Shown here piece by piece: positions 56,111 to 64,000 of a stretch of 64,000 nt of DNA. The notes beneath the pieces are model-generated. The model was not told where the DNA came from, ran no database searches, and saw only the letters and a program-made list of their open reading frames with translations. Within the stretch, counting starts at the first letter, position 1; each line of letters begins with the position of its first letter. Location: contig JBCCIP010000020.1 of the NCBI GenBank assembly GCA_039111475.1, forward strand, positions 33,168 through 97,167. Direction: 5' to 3'. Position numbers and translations under genes: made by a program. The stretch is from JAUIET01 sp039111475. GTDB lineage: Bacteria > Pseudomonadota > Gammaproteobacteria > Pseudomonadales > JAUIET01.

Positions 56111-57786
56111 CGCTGGTTTGTACGTCTGGAGGTCCTTTCCTGGCGCCGTTGTGGTGGCGCTTTTTGCAATCTTGGCTGCGCTCGGCCTGCGCTTGCCCGC
56201 TGCGGTGGCGGACTTACCCGTTGCTGACGCGCATGCGATGGTTGATTACGTACTCTCTGCTGAGAGCGGACTTGTTGCACAACTCTTGGTTGCTGAACAG
56301 ACCGAGACGATCTAGCGGTCGAATTACTTGCGCGACTGCTACGGTTTACTAATTCCGTACGACGCGTAGTGTTCTCGAAACGCCGCGAGGTATTGGCAAT
56401 TGTGGGCGACCGGGTTCCATTGCGACTTGCAGCTGCTACCTGGCGACTGGTGTCGTTTGTCGCACGACGCTGCTGAAGAGACAGTGCACCATCGCGAGCA
56501 GCTCTACCACCTCGAGAGGCACTATCCCCCTTCCAGGCGCGGGTATTAATATCCGGGCGGCGACGCTGATCTCTCCCACCATTACCTTGTCTGTTCGAAC
56601 CACCGATTGCAACGGAACTATCTACTCGGTTGTCACGCCGGTCATTCCTGTGCCTTTGATCGCTCCGTCGCTCCACCGGCTCTGAAAAATTTCTAAGCCT
56701 GTGATTCACTATGTAAGAACCGTTGCGATTGTAGCGATTACGGTAACGCTCCTGCGATCTACCGGAATAATAATGTCGACTGGCCTGGCCATGCCGACCA
56801 TAGGTGTTGTAGTAACGCTGGTCGTGTCTCCAGCGCAGGCCGCGATACGGACTGCGTCCAAAGTGGTCATAGCTTCGTGTGTATGATGTATAAGGGCGGT
56901 AGTGCCGATAACGGTAATAACGCTGATAGGCGATACTGTGATACGGCTGATAAAACAAATGCCCATGGTGCCAATCAAGAGTGTGGTGTAGCCACCCCCC
57001 TAACAGAAGACCAACGCCGAAATGAACTCCCGCATGACTGTGCCCATGGTGATGCGAAGTTCGATCGTGATGCGAATAGACATAATCGGGGTCATAGCTG
57101 GGTACATGCACATACAAAGGATCGGCGTGCACAATGCGGATTATGGTTTCAGAGCCGGTGCTGGAACGCTCCCGTACTACGTCTTGCTGCTCACTGTCTT
57201 TAAGATGGCCAGCAGCGTCGGCTTGCCTGCGCAAGCGTTGTATTGTTTCAAACACGGCGTCGGGCTGAGTAAGAAAAGCCTCTCCTAACTGCTGCGTCCA
57301 ATCAATGTCTTCGTTCATCTGAGCTAATACATCTGGATAGCGGGTAAGCGCTTTAACGCTGTCAGCCCAATTTTGCCCATCCTGTACTTCTGATTTCGGA
57401 TTACGCTCCCGCCACCGCGCCGCCTGGACAATCTCTAGCGGATAGGTCGAAGCAGGTAACATTTCACTCAAAAGCACATCCGGGTGCAAGGCAATCGGCC
57501 CCAGCAAGAGATCCAGCTGGGAATCACTGTATAAAGAATCCAGCGGCGGTAAATATATTTTTTCGCCAATTCGAACCGCACCGGATTCATCCACCTGTGG
57601 ATTATTAGTCAGCAAAGCACTCACTGAGGTACCGCAACGTTGGGCAATACCACTCAGCGTATCGCCAGATCTAACGGTAATAGGGCTGCTGCAGTCGGTG
57701 ACGCTGGCAGCAAATAAAGCGGGCGCGAAATTAATCGCGATGACGGTGGAACTCACTACCACCGTTTTTCGAAGATAAGATTTCAT
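56107..57786 (-). CDS. LysM-DUF3300 protein with His-rich and Arg-rich low-complexity tail
   Basis: About 559 residues. I prefer the ATG at 57786, with GGAG seven bases upstream; a more upstream start at 57822 is less likely. A signal peptide ends near ALFAASVTD. One LysM domain (VRSGDTLSGIAQRCGT, about 33-80) should bind peptidoglycan. DUF3300 follows (about 85-245; DLLLGPIALHPDVLLSEML, YPLEIVQAARW). Then comes a His/Tyr-rich stretch (HHDRTSHHHGHSHAG and later HH clusters) and about 200 residues rich in Arg, Ser and Gln that are probably disordered. Family function is unknown; the tail could bind metal or anionic polymers. It is convergent with the flavoprotein gene. Confidence 0.82.
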   Translation of the reverse strand: MKSYLRKTVVVSSTVIAINFAPALFAASVTDCSSPITVRSGDTLSGIAQRCGTSVSALLTNNPQVDESGAVRIGEKIYLPPLDSLYSDSQLDLLLGPIALHPDVLLSEMLPASTYPLEIVQAARWRERNPKSEVQDGQNWADSVKALTRYPDVLAQMNEDIDWTQQLGEAFLTQPDAVFETIQRLRRQADAAGHLKDSEQQDVVRERSSTGSETIIRIVHADPLYVHVPSYDPDYVYSHHDRTSHHHGHSHAGVHFGVGLLLGGWLHHTLDWHHGHLFYQPYHSIAYQRYYRYRHYRPYTSYTRSYDHFGRSPYRGLRWRHDQRYYNTYGRHGQASRHYYSGRSQERYRNRYNRNGSYIVNHRLRNFSEPVERRSDQRHRNDRRDNRVDSSVAIGGSNRQGNGGRDQRRRPDINTRAWKGDSASRGGRAARDGALSLQQRRATNDTSRQVAAASRNGTRSPTIANTSRRFENTTRRTELVNRSSRASNSTARSSRSVQQPRVVQQVRSQQRVRNQPSHARQQRVSPPPQRASAGRAQPRLQKAPPQRRQERTSRRTNQR

Positions 57787-57894
57787 ATTCATACTCCGCG
57801 CCCAGAGAACACCTACTGACACAGCAATCTCTCGGAAGGCGAAAGAAGGGATACTGCAGCCAGAGTAACACTTTACTCAGGCGCAACTGAATAC

Positions 57895-57922
57895 TTCCTG
57901 AACAAATGCGATAGTCTATACT
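57895..57922 (+). promoter_or_regulatory. Promoter placing the start site at the protease ATG
   Basis: TTCCTG (57895-57900) and TATACT (57917-57922) are spaced 16 bp. A start six or seven bases on would fall on the ATG at 57929, giving a leaderless message. No ribosome site is visible before the ATG, which agrees. Confidence 0.45.
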
Positions 57923-57928
57923 GCATAA

Positions 57929-59230
57929 ATGATAACAAGCGCTAAAAATCAAACACTTACGTTCATTATTGCGTTTCTAATGCTCATCCCAGGCTTGAGT
58001 AGCGCGCAGTCGCAAACGGCCAGCACTCTTTTTGATCGATACAGCAGCGGAGTGGTTCAAGTCAGAACCATTGACCTCGCATCAGGTGACAAAACCAGTA
58101 TAGGCTCAGGGTTTTCTGTGGATGGCGGTCGATACGTTGCGACTAATTTTCATGTTGTTTCACTGCTTGTTCACGCACCAGAAACCTATAGGCTGGAACT
58201 GGTGGATGATGAAGGAGCGACCATAGATGCCACGGTAGCGGCGATTGATGTAATACACGATCTCGCCTTACTAACGCCGGCACGCGAAGTAGCACGAAGC
58301 TTGCGGCTCAGAACCACCACTCCTGACCAGGGCGATCGAATTTTCTCGCTTGGCAATCCGCAAGACCTTGGCATGACCATAATCGAGGGTAACTACAACG
58401 GCTTAGTGAAGAAATCACGCTATCAGAAAATTTTGTTTAGCGGCTCGCTAAATTCCGGAATGAGCGGTGGTCCGGCAATCGATTCACGCGGTCGTGTGCT
58501 GGGTATCAACGTGTCGAAAGGCGGTGAGCAAATTTCGTTCCTTGTGCCCGCTGAGCAATTGCAATCAGTGATTGATAAAGCGCGCAGGGACAATTCAGGT
58601 AATGGCGATTCATCTGAATACCAACGGCCTAATTTTGTCGAGCAAATTCGAACTGCGCTATACAACGATCAGTCGACATTTTACAGCGAATTATTAGAAG
58701 GCGAATGGTCTCTTGAAGAATTTGGCGGTCTCATGCTGCCTAAAAAAGTAAGCAACACACTTAAGTGTTGGGGTCATACGGTTGAAGATGACGATTTACT
58801 CTATGAGAGCTTTCATCAACATTGTCAGTCAAATGATGCCATCTACATTGACAACGATTTTTACACTGGGCAATTTGAATACGACTTCGAATGGCTGGAA
58901 ACAGAACAGCTAAATACTTTCCAGTTTTATAACGTAATTGAGCGGCGCTTTAGTCATAAGTCGCAACACAGTGGTAGTAATGAGGAAGACGTAAGCGAGT
59001 ATCGGTGTAATACAAACGTAGTGAGCATTGCTGACAGTCGCTGGAAAGTTTCGAGCTGCTTTCGCGCCTATCAGAATTATGACGACTTGTATGATGCACT
59101 GTTACTGATGGCAGCGCTTGACAACAGCAATACTTCGGCTGTATTGAAAGCGTCTGCAACAGGAATAAGTCAAAACAGTGCCACTGCACTGTTTGCCAAA
59201 CTGATGGGAGCCATAGCATGGAAACCCTGA
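57929..59230 (+). CDS. Secreted trypsin-like (S1C/DegP-like) serine protease with extra C-terminal domain
   Basis: 433 residues. A signal peptide (FIIAFLMLIPGLSSAQ) exports it. The protease domain (about 35-215) has the catalytic triad His75 (ATNFHVV), Asp111 (IHDLALL) and Ser179 (GMSGGPAI). No PDZ domain follows. Instead there is a C-terminal region of about 210 residues that I do not recognise, with four cysteines and acidic-aromatic stretches. It overlaps the FHA-like membrane protein gene by 13 bp, so the two are probably coupled. It may act on periplasmic or surface proteins; the target is unknown. Confidence 0.85.
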   Translation: MITSAKNQTLTFIIAFLMLIPGLSSAQSQTASTLFDRYSSGVVQVRTIDLASGDKTSIGSGFSVDGGRYVATNFHVVSLLVHAPETYRLELVDDEGATIDATVAAIDVIHDLALLTPAREVARSLRLRTTTPDQGDRIFSLGNPQDLGMTIIEGNYNGLVKKSRYQKILFSGSLNSGMSGGPAIDSRGRVLGINVSKGGEQISFLVPAEQLQSVIDKARRDNSGNGDSSEYQRPNFVEQIRTALYNDQSTFYSELLEGEWSLEEFGGLMLPKKVSNTLKCWGHTVEDDDLLYESFHQHCQSNDAIYIDNDFYTGQFEYDFEWLETEQLNTFQFYNVIERRFSHKSQHSGSNEEDVSEYRCNTNVVSIADSRWKVSSCFRAYQNYDDLYDALLLMAALDNSNTSAVLKASATGISQNSATALFAKLMGAIAWKP

Positions 59231-60177
59231 TCATACAGATTGGCCTGAGGCAGGGACGCAATGCAGACATCTACAAACTCAACGAACGCGAGTTGTACGT
59301 GGGTCGAGCCTACAGCAATGACATAGTGCTGACCGACCCGTATGTTGCGCCACAGCAATTGCGTATCTACCGCTACGGTATGGGCGGTGACGATCTGAGT
59401 TGGCACATCAATATTCTCGATGCTACCAACCCAGTTCTAGTGAACGGAGATCCGGTAGACTCGGCAACCCAGTCAGTATGTCCTGGTGACTCGATCACAG
59501 TTGGGCGCACCACAATGCGCCTTTATTCAGATGAACACGAAGTAGAGCCCACGCGCAAACTTCTGGTTAGTAGCTGGCTGCATAAAGCAGCGAAAAACGC
59601 ATGGATACCCGTGTGTTTGTTCGCTCTGGTTTGCCTGACAGACAGTTTTTTAAACTATGGCTTTAGCAATACTGATGGCGAGTGGAAAGAGCATGGCATC
59701 AGCACAATCGCGGGCATGGGCTTGTTACTTGGCTGGGCAGGATTTTGGTCAATTGTAGGCAGGGTATTACGCCACCAACCACATTTTAGCTATCAACTGC
59801 TAGTCACAACTCTTATCGCCGCTATCGGACTTACGCAAACCCCCATCGAGCTATTCGCAGAATTTTTGACCGACAGCACGCAGGTCCGCACAGTAATCGC
59901 TTATGGTTTTGGCACGGTACTGCTGGGCTATTTACTGCATTACAATTTGTTTTTTGCAACCAACATCAAACACACAGCCATGCTCGCGTGTTGCTTCAGT
60001 GTAGGGTTAAGCCTGCTGGTATTTCTATTCTCAATATCTGAAGAGAACGAATTCAGTTCAGTGCCTCAATATTCAGGCACCGTATTACCTCCTGTTGTTA
60101 ACCCGCGTGAAGCAAAATCGCTGGACGATTACATTGAAAGCTTTGGCAAAACCTTTGCCGACAGCAACGAGCAATAA
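59218..60177 (+). CDS. Membrane protein with N-terminal FHA-like domain
   Basis: 319 residues. The first 100 resemble an FHA domain: LYVGRAYSNDIVLTDPYVAPQQLRI, with the GR and Asn-Asp-Ile-Val-Leu pattern. The usual histidine of the SxxH motif is replaced by Gln, so phosphopeptide binding is uncertain. About 120-275 holds four or five membrane helices, then a short polar tail. The gene overlaps the upstream protease gene by 13 bp. I infer that the membrane protein senses or recruits something for the exported protease; family data alone do not show this. Confidence 0.68.
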   Translation: METLIIQIGLRQGRNADIYKLNERELYVGRAYSNDIVLTDPYVAPQQLRIYRYGMGGDDLSWHINILDATNPVLVNGDPVDSATQSVCPGDSITVGRTTMRLYSDEHEVEPTRKLLVSSWLHKAAKNAWIPVCLFALVCLTDSFLNYGFSNTDGEWKEHGISTIAGMGLLLGWAGFWSIVGRVLRHQPHFSYQLLVTTLIAAIGLTQTPIELFAEFLTDSTQVRTVIAYGFGTVLLGYLLHYNLFFATNIKHTAMLACCFSVGLSLLVFLFSISEENEFSSVPQYSGTVLPPVVNPREAKSLDDYIESFGKTFADSNEQ

Positions 60178-60188
60178 CACTGAAGATC

Positions 60189-62078
60189 TTACGCGTCTGC
60201 GTAACGCTCAACCCATTCGTCCACTATTCGCTGCAATACGTTTAATGGCACGGCACCGTATTTGAGCACCTCGTCGTGATAGGCGCGTATATCAAACTTC
60301 TCTCCTAAAGCTTCGCGAGCTTTCTCGCGTAGTTCAAGAATTTTCAACATTCCCACTTTATAAGCTGTGGCTTGCGATGGCATCACGATATGACGCTCTA
60401 CCATTTTAGTAGCATCCCATACGCTGTTGGGCGTGTTGCTAACGTAGTAATCTATGCCCTGTTCACGAGTCCATTTTTTTGCGTGAATACCGGTATCAAC
60501 TACAAGTCGACAAGCGCGCCATAGCTCCATAGCAAGCCGGCCAAAATCAGAATACGGGTCTGAGTAAAGACCAATTTCTTTCGGAATAAACTCCGAGTAC
60601 AAGCCCCAGCCCTCGGTATAGGCCGTGTATCCACCGTGCTTGCGAAACTTTGGAACCCCCACCAACTCCTGCGCAATCGCAAGCTGCATATGATGGCCAG
60701 GAATACCCTCGTGATAAGCAAGCGCCTCCATTTGATAAGTAGGCATCGACTTCATGTCGTAGAGGTTTGCGTAATAAATTCCTGGCCGGCTTCCGTCTTC
60801 TGACGGGCGCTGATAAAACGCTTTGCCTGCAGATTGTTCACGAAAAGGTTCTACAGCTTTGACAACTAGTTCCGCCTTGGGCTTGGTGATAAAAAATTCA
60901 TGCAATCGCAGTTTCAAATTATCGATAAGCGCGGTCGCCTCACTCAAATAGCGCTGTTTACCTTCTTCAGTATCCGGGTAGTAAAAGCGCTGATCATCAC
61001 GCATGAATTGCATGAATGCATTCAAGTCACCCTCAAATTCCACCTGATCCTTAATAACATTCATTTCGTTGTGAATGCGCGCTACTTCGCTGAGACCCAG
61101 TTGATGAATGTCTTCAGCGGTCATGTCGGTAGTGGTGGTACGCTGCAGGGCAACATTGTAAAACGCATCGCCTTCAGGCCATTTCCAGACGCCATCATTA
61201 GTATCGGCTGTCTTTTCCAGCTCTCGCAGATGCTCAACTAAACCTTCATAAGCAGATTGAAATCCGCCAAGAAGCGCTTTTTCCAATGAGGCAACAAGCG
61301 TTGCTGCCTTCTCTTCAGAAATGGAATCCTTCTTTACCAGCGCGTTCACTTTGCCTTTGAAGTCTGCCAGCAAGGCATTGTCCTTGGCATCGGCTTCGAA
61401 AGGTGCCCCTTTGATAATGTTCAAGCTGTCACGAATGACGTGCGCAAAAACAAACTTGGGTGGCGAGATGCCCGCTGCGGCGCGCTCATCGATTCCCTCA
61501 CGCATTTGCGCGAAAAATTCATCGACCGTTTTCACTCGGTTGATATATGCTTTTGCGTCTGCCAGATCTTGAACCCTGTGCTGATTTATGAGCAGCGCGG
61601 GTACGGCACTGTGAGTGCCACGCATTTGTTCAACCGGGTAGTTGTGCATACGCCATTTAAAATCAGCGATGCTGTTTTCAAGATCCTGACGCATCAGCTC
61701 AACACTGAGCGCTTCACTAGCGGCCAACAGATCAACGTTTAGCGTGTGCAATTCCGCGAGCTGACGCTTGTGCATTTCCAGAGTTTCACGTTCATACGCC
61801 TCACTGAGGTTGTCCCACTTATCGTTATCCTGCGTTCTACCAAGATAGGTTTGGTACATAGGGCTTCTGGCAACTGACTCTTCAAAGAAACGCGCAAACA
61901 TTTCATTGGCTTTGCTCGTCTCCATCTGAGCACCCGATACTGCGTCAGCAGATGTCTGCAATTTGCCGGGCGGCGGCGCTGTATTTGCGGGTTTTTCAGA
62001 CCCACAAGAAGGCAACAGTGACAATGAAGCGATGACAACAGTTATCGCAGCCCATTTTCTGCTCAAAGTGAAACTCAT
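60189..62078 (-). CDS. DUF885-family lipoprotein, putative metallopeptidase
   Basis: 629 residues with a lipoprotein signal (LSLLPSCGSE), so anchored in the outer or inner membrane, and GAGGA nine bases before the ATG at 62078. The core has the DUF885 motif YHEGIPGHHMQL followed by YTEGWGLYSEF; His and Glu residues there match a zinc-peptidase arrangement. Length and order fit DUF885 proteins. Substrate is unknown. It is last in a minus-strand run behind the CPXCG gene, with a 93-bp gap that shows no clear signal. It is convergent with the FHA-like gene, 11 bp apart. Confidence 0.85.
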   Translation of the reverse strand: MSFTLSRKWAAITVVIASLSLLPSCGSEKPANTAPPPGKLQTSADAVSGAQMETSKANEMFARFFEESVARSPMYQTYLGRTQDNDKWDNLSEAYERETLEMHKRQLAELHTLNVDLLAASEALSVELMRQDLENSIADFKWRMHNYPVEQMRGTHSAVPALLINQHRVQDLADAKAYINRVKTVDEFFAQMREGIDERAAAGISPPKFVFAHVIRDSLNIIKGAPFEADAKDNALLADFKGKVNALVKKDSISEEKAATLVASLEKALLGGFQSAYEGLVEHLRELEKTADTNDGVWKWPEGDAFYNVALQRTTTTDMTAEDIHQLGLSEVARIHNEMNVIKDQVEFEGDLNAFMQFMRDDQRFYYPDTEEGKQRYLSEATALIDNLKLRLHEFFITKPKAELVVKAVEPFREQSAGKAFYQRPSEDGSRPGIYYANLYDMKSMPTYQMEALAYHEGIPGHHMQLAIAQELVGVPKFRKHGGYTAYTEGWGLYSEFIPKEIGLYSDPYSDFGRLAMELWRACRLVVDTGIHAKKWTREQGIDYYVSNTPNSVWDATKMVERHIVMPSQATAYKVGMLKILELREKAREALGEKFDIRAYHDEVLKYGAVPLNVLQRIVDEWVERYADA

Positions 62079-62171
62079 GATACGGAATCCTCAGGCGCTT
62101 AATAGCCGTGAAACGATCGAATTCCTTTTTCCCTCAATGAAATAGCAGTCGATCCATGTCTCTTAACTTTT

Positions 62172-62360
62172 TCATTCGTTATCAGTAGCGGCCGACAATT
62201 GGGCATTGCCTAAGCCATCAACCGACACCGTGAGTTCGATAGGCCGGCAGCACACCTGACAGTCTTCGATATAGTCTTGCTGCTCTATCGAGTCATCAAT
62301 CAGCACGGTGATGGTTTCCCCGCAGTAAGGACACTGGGTTCGCTGTTCTAAAAGCTGCAT
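62172..62360 (-). CDS. Small CPXCG-motif cysteine-rich protein
   Basis: 62 residues with CPYCG near the N-terminus and a second CQVCC pair, fitting a zinc-ribbon-like knuckle of the CPXCG cysteine-rich family. Function is unknown. It follows the aldo/keto reductase stop by 12 bp, so it is likely in the same operon, although no ribosome site is visible before its ATG. Confidence 0.85.
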   Translation of the reverse strand: MQLLEQRTQCPYCGETITVLIDDSIEQQDYIEDCQVCCRPIELTVSVDGLGNAQLSAATDNE

Positions 62361-62372
62361 ATATAATCGGTA

Positions 62373-63299
62373 TCAGAGCGCGTTAAATGTCTTCAGAATC
62401 TGTTGCCGCTGCGACGCATCAGGTAGCACACCAAACCCGGCGCCCATATTGTCCCGCACATGCTTGGGCTTGCTGCTAGCGGGTATGACACAGTTCGCCG
62501 CCGGATGGCCGAGAATCCACTTGAGAAACAATTGGCCCCAACTCGTGCATTGCAACTCTTCAGCGACGGCTGGCAGCGATTTATCGCGGCTACGTGAGAA
62601 CAAATCGCCACGCTGGTAGGGCCGATTAATTAACGTAGCAATGCCCTTGTCTTGCGCCAATGGCAACAATACCTGTTCTGCCTCCCTGTCCATAATGTTG
62701 TAGCTTAGCTGAACAAAATCCAGTGGCTCCGTGCTCATAATATCGATCAGTTCACTGTGAAAACGACCGTGCGAGGTGGTGATACCCAGATAGCGGATTT
62801 TCCCCTGCTCTTTCCATTCTCTTAACGTTTTAAGATGCGTCCGCCAGTCTTTCAAATTATGGATCTGCATCAAGTCCATCACGGGAACCGACATTTTCCG
62901 CATGGAATCCTGCATTTGTTCTATGCCTGCCTGTTCGCCGCGGGTCCAAACCTTCGTAGCTGCAAACAATTCACCGGTGTTGTTCAACTTTGGCAAAAGT
63001 TGCCCAACTATACTTTCTGCGGGGCCATACATTGGTGATGAATCCAGCAATTGCCCTCCTTGACTGAAGAATATGTCCAGCACTTCTAACAATTGTTGCT
63101 GAAACTCCACATCATTTGGGTTCACAAATGTGCGCGAAGTACCCATACCCACAACTGCCAGTTTCTCGCCACTGGATTGAATCGTTTTCTTGATTGGCTT
63201 AGTAGTATCGGCCGCCATCAAGGAAGGGCTATTCCAGGCCATGGACAAAAGTGCGGCGCTCTTCAGAAAACGCCGCCGCTGAACTGAGTTAAGTGACAT
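62373..63299 (-). CDS. Aldo/keto reductase with Tat signal
   Basis: 308 residues. The N-terminus QRRRFLKSAALLSMAW is a twin-arginine signal, so the folded enzyme should go to the periplasm. The AKR barrel shows DSSPMYGPAE (catalytic Asp/Tyr region), AATKVWTRG (Lys) and MQIHNLKDW (His). An NADPH-type enzyme in the periplasm is odd, since the cofactor is cytosolic; it may carry a tightly bound cofactor or be misread. GAGGA precedes the ATG at 63299. It lies 17 bp after the serine hydrolase stop. Confidence 0.88.
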   Translation of the reverse strand: MSLNSVQRRRFLKSAALLSMAWNSPSLMAADTTKPIKKTIQSSGEKLAVVGMGTSRTFVNPNDVEFQQQLLEVLDIFFSQGGQLLDSSPMYGPAESIVGQLLPKLNNTGELFAATKVWTRGEQAGIEQMQDSMRKMSVPVMDLMQIHNLKDWRTHLKTLREWKEQGKIRYLGITTSHGRFHSELIDIMSTEPLDFVQLSYNIMDREAEQVLLPLAQDKGIATLINRPYQRGDLFSRSRDKSLPAVAEELQCTSWGQLFLKWILGHPAANCVIPASSKPKHVRDNMGAGFGVLPDASQRQQILKTFNAL

Positions 63300-63316
63300 A
63301 GTGAATCCTCTATTAG

Positions 63317-64000
63317 CTATTGTGATGTTCGTTGGTAAGTGCCCATCGGTCCCTGTAACAGAATGCTACCGTCATCCATGCGCTGCCACAGGGTAGATGC
63401 TGCAAACTCCTCGGCAGATCTAAACCTATGATTACCTAAAGCAATGAGCGGGTTGCGGCGACCTGGTTTATTTTGATAATACCAAAACAATCCATCAACA
63501 TCCGAGTCAATGCTGATGTCCCGCTTGTTTCTCGACTCAGTGAGTCGCTGGTATTTGCCATGGTAGCGTTCCAGTTGTTCTTTGTTCAAAGTAATCGCTG
63601 GCTGCACATCGTTCCTTGCAGCGCCTTTGACTAACCATGTATCCAGCTCGCCGACAAACTTGCGCAGCAAATCGTGCCGAAATGCATTAATAACAACATA
63701 GTAGGCACGCTCAGATGCAGGTGAATACGCAATACGGGCGAGATAACCGTCGGCGTCCCCGTTGTGAGTCCATATCCAACGGCCTTGGTATTGCGACACG
63801 CTCAAACCCATGCCCCTACCCTGCCGTATTCCCGAGCGGGCCATTACGGTGGTTTTCGGTGTTGCCATGTCAGCCAGGCTATCTGCCAGCAACCAGCGCT
63901 GATCGCCTATATAACCCCGTGTTGTAAACAACTTCAGTACCTGCGTCATGTCTCTGGCACTTGCGCTTACTCCGCCAAATGCGCGGAACAAGGTGTGCCA
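63317..64000 (-). CDS. Beta-lactamase-fold serine hydrolase, N-terminal part missing
   Basis: The reading frame is open to the window edge; the first in-window codons (WHTLFRAFGG) are internal. What remains is the C-terminal part of a class C beta-lactamase/penicillin-binding-fold hydrolase. GGVSASARDMTQVLKLF and GMGLSVSQYQGRWIWTHNGD, with the HNGDADGY segment standing for the HxG motif, support this. A C-terminal extension follows the fold (about 120 residues, FWYYQNKPGRRNPL). The SxxK nucleophile lies outside. It heads the run toward the aldo/keto reductase. Confidence 0.8.
   Translation of the reverse strand, partial: WHTLFRAFGGVSASARDMTQVLKLFTTRGYIGDQRWLLADSLADMATPKTTVMARSGIRQGRGMGLSVSQYQGRWIWTHNGDADGYLARIAYSPASERAYYVVINAFRHDLLRKFVGELDTWLVKGAARNDVQPAITLNKEQLERYHGKYQRLTESRNKRDISIDSDVDGLFWYYQNKPGRRNPLIALGNHRFRSAEEFAASTLWQRMDDGSILLQGPMGTYQRTSQ

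Overview
The window looks like a piece of chromosome from a marine-type gammaproteobacterium. The basis is a mid-range GC content, a very large type I-secreted RTX protein, a quinohemoprotein dehydrogenase, a CioAB-type cytochrome bd, selenouridine genes, PutA without an N-terminal DNA-binding domain, and DUF3300, DUF885 and DUF1214 proteins. I cannot name the genus from sequence alone. I saw no rRNA, tRNA, CRISPR array, insertion sequence or phage gene.

Region 1 (1-29,781, all minus strand) is one secretion locus. A 22.5-kb gene encodes a 7,500-residue protein built almost wholly of RTX calcium-binding modules. Downstream come the type I ABC exporter (7149-5014), the HlyD-type adaptor (5017-3659), a MotA/ExbB-type proton-channel protein with a long cytoplasmic tail (3478-1676), its MotB-like partner (1669-1010), and a TolC-family outer-membrane protein cut by the window edge (1050-1). 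The exporter and adaptor genes share an ATGA overlap, and the MotB-like and TolC genes overlap by 41 bp. The motor pair resembles ZorA/ZorB of Zorya defence, but here it lies inside an adhesin-secretion operon. This is the most interesting system in the window. The giant gene also contains about five tandem copies of an exactly 1,239-bp (413-residue) super-repeat. A two-domain glycosyltransferase (32,165-30,027) lies just upstream.

Region 2 (32,379-36,733, minus) is a compact selenium operon: two AhpD/carboxymuconolactone-decarboxylase-like proteins, tRNA 2-selenouridine synthase SelU, and an NADH-dehydrogenase-like/SelD fusion, all overlapping or abutting. It is divergent from cydAB (36,820-39,166), with a dyad in the shared upstream region.

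Region 3 (39,181-46,345) carries putA, a PQQ/heme c dehydrogenase with a lipoprotein signal, and divergently a long-form purC.

Region 4 (46,393-57,786) has an OmpA-family surface protein with thrombospondin type 3 repeats in three exact 717-bp copies, an ATP-grasp enzyme, a DUF1214 protein, a sulfotransferase, a KstD-like flavoprotein and a LysM/DUF3300 protein.

Region 5 (57,929-64,000) holds a secreted trypsin-like protease overlapping an FHA-like membrane protein gene. On the minus strand follow a serine hydrolase (cut by the window edge), a Tat-exported aldo/keto reductase, a small CPXCG protein and a DUF885 lipoprotein peptidase. No intergenic gap exceeds 300 bases.
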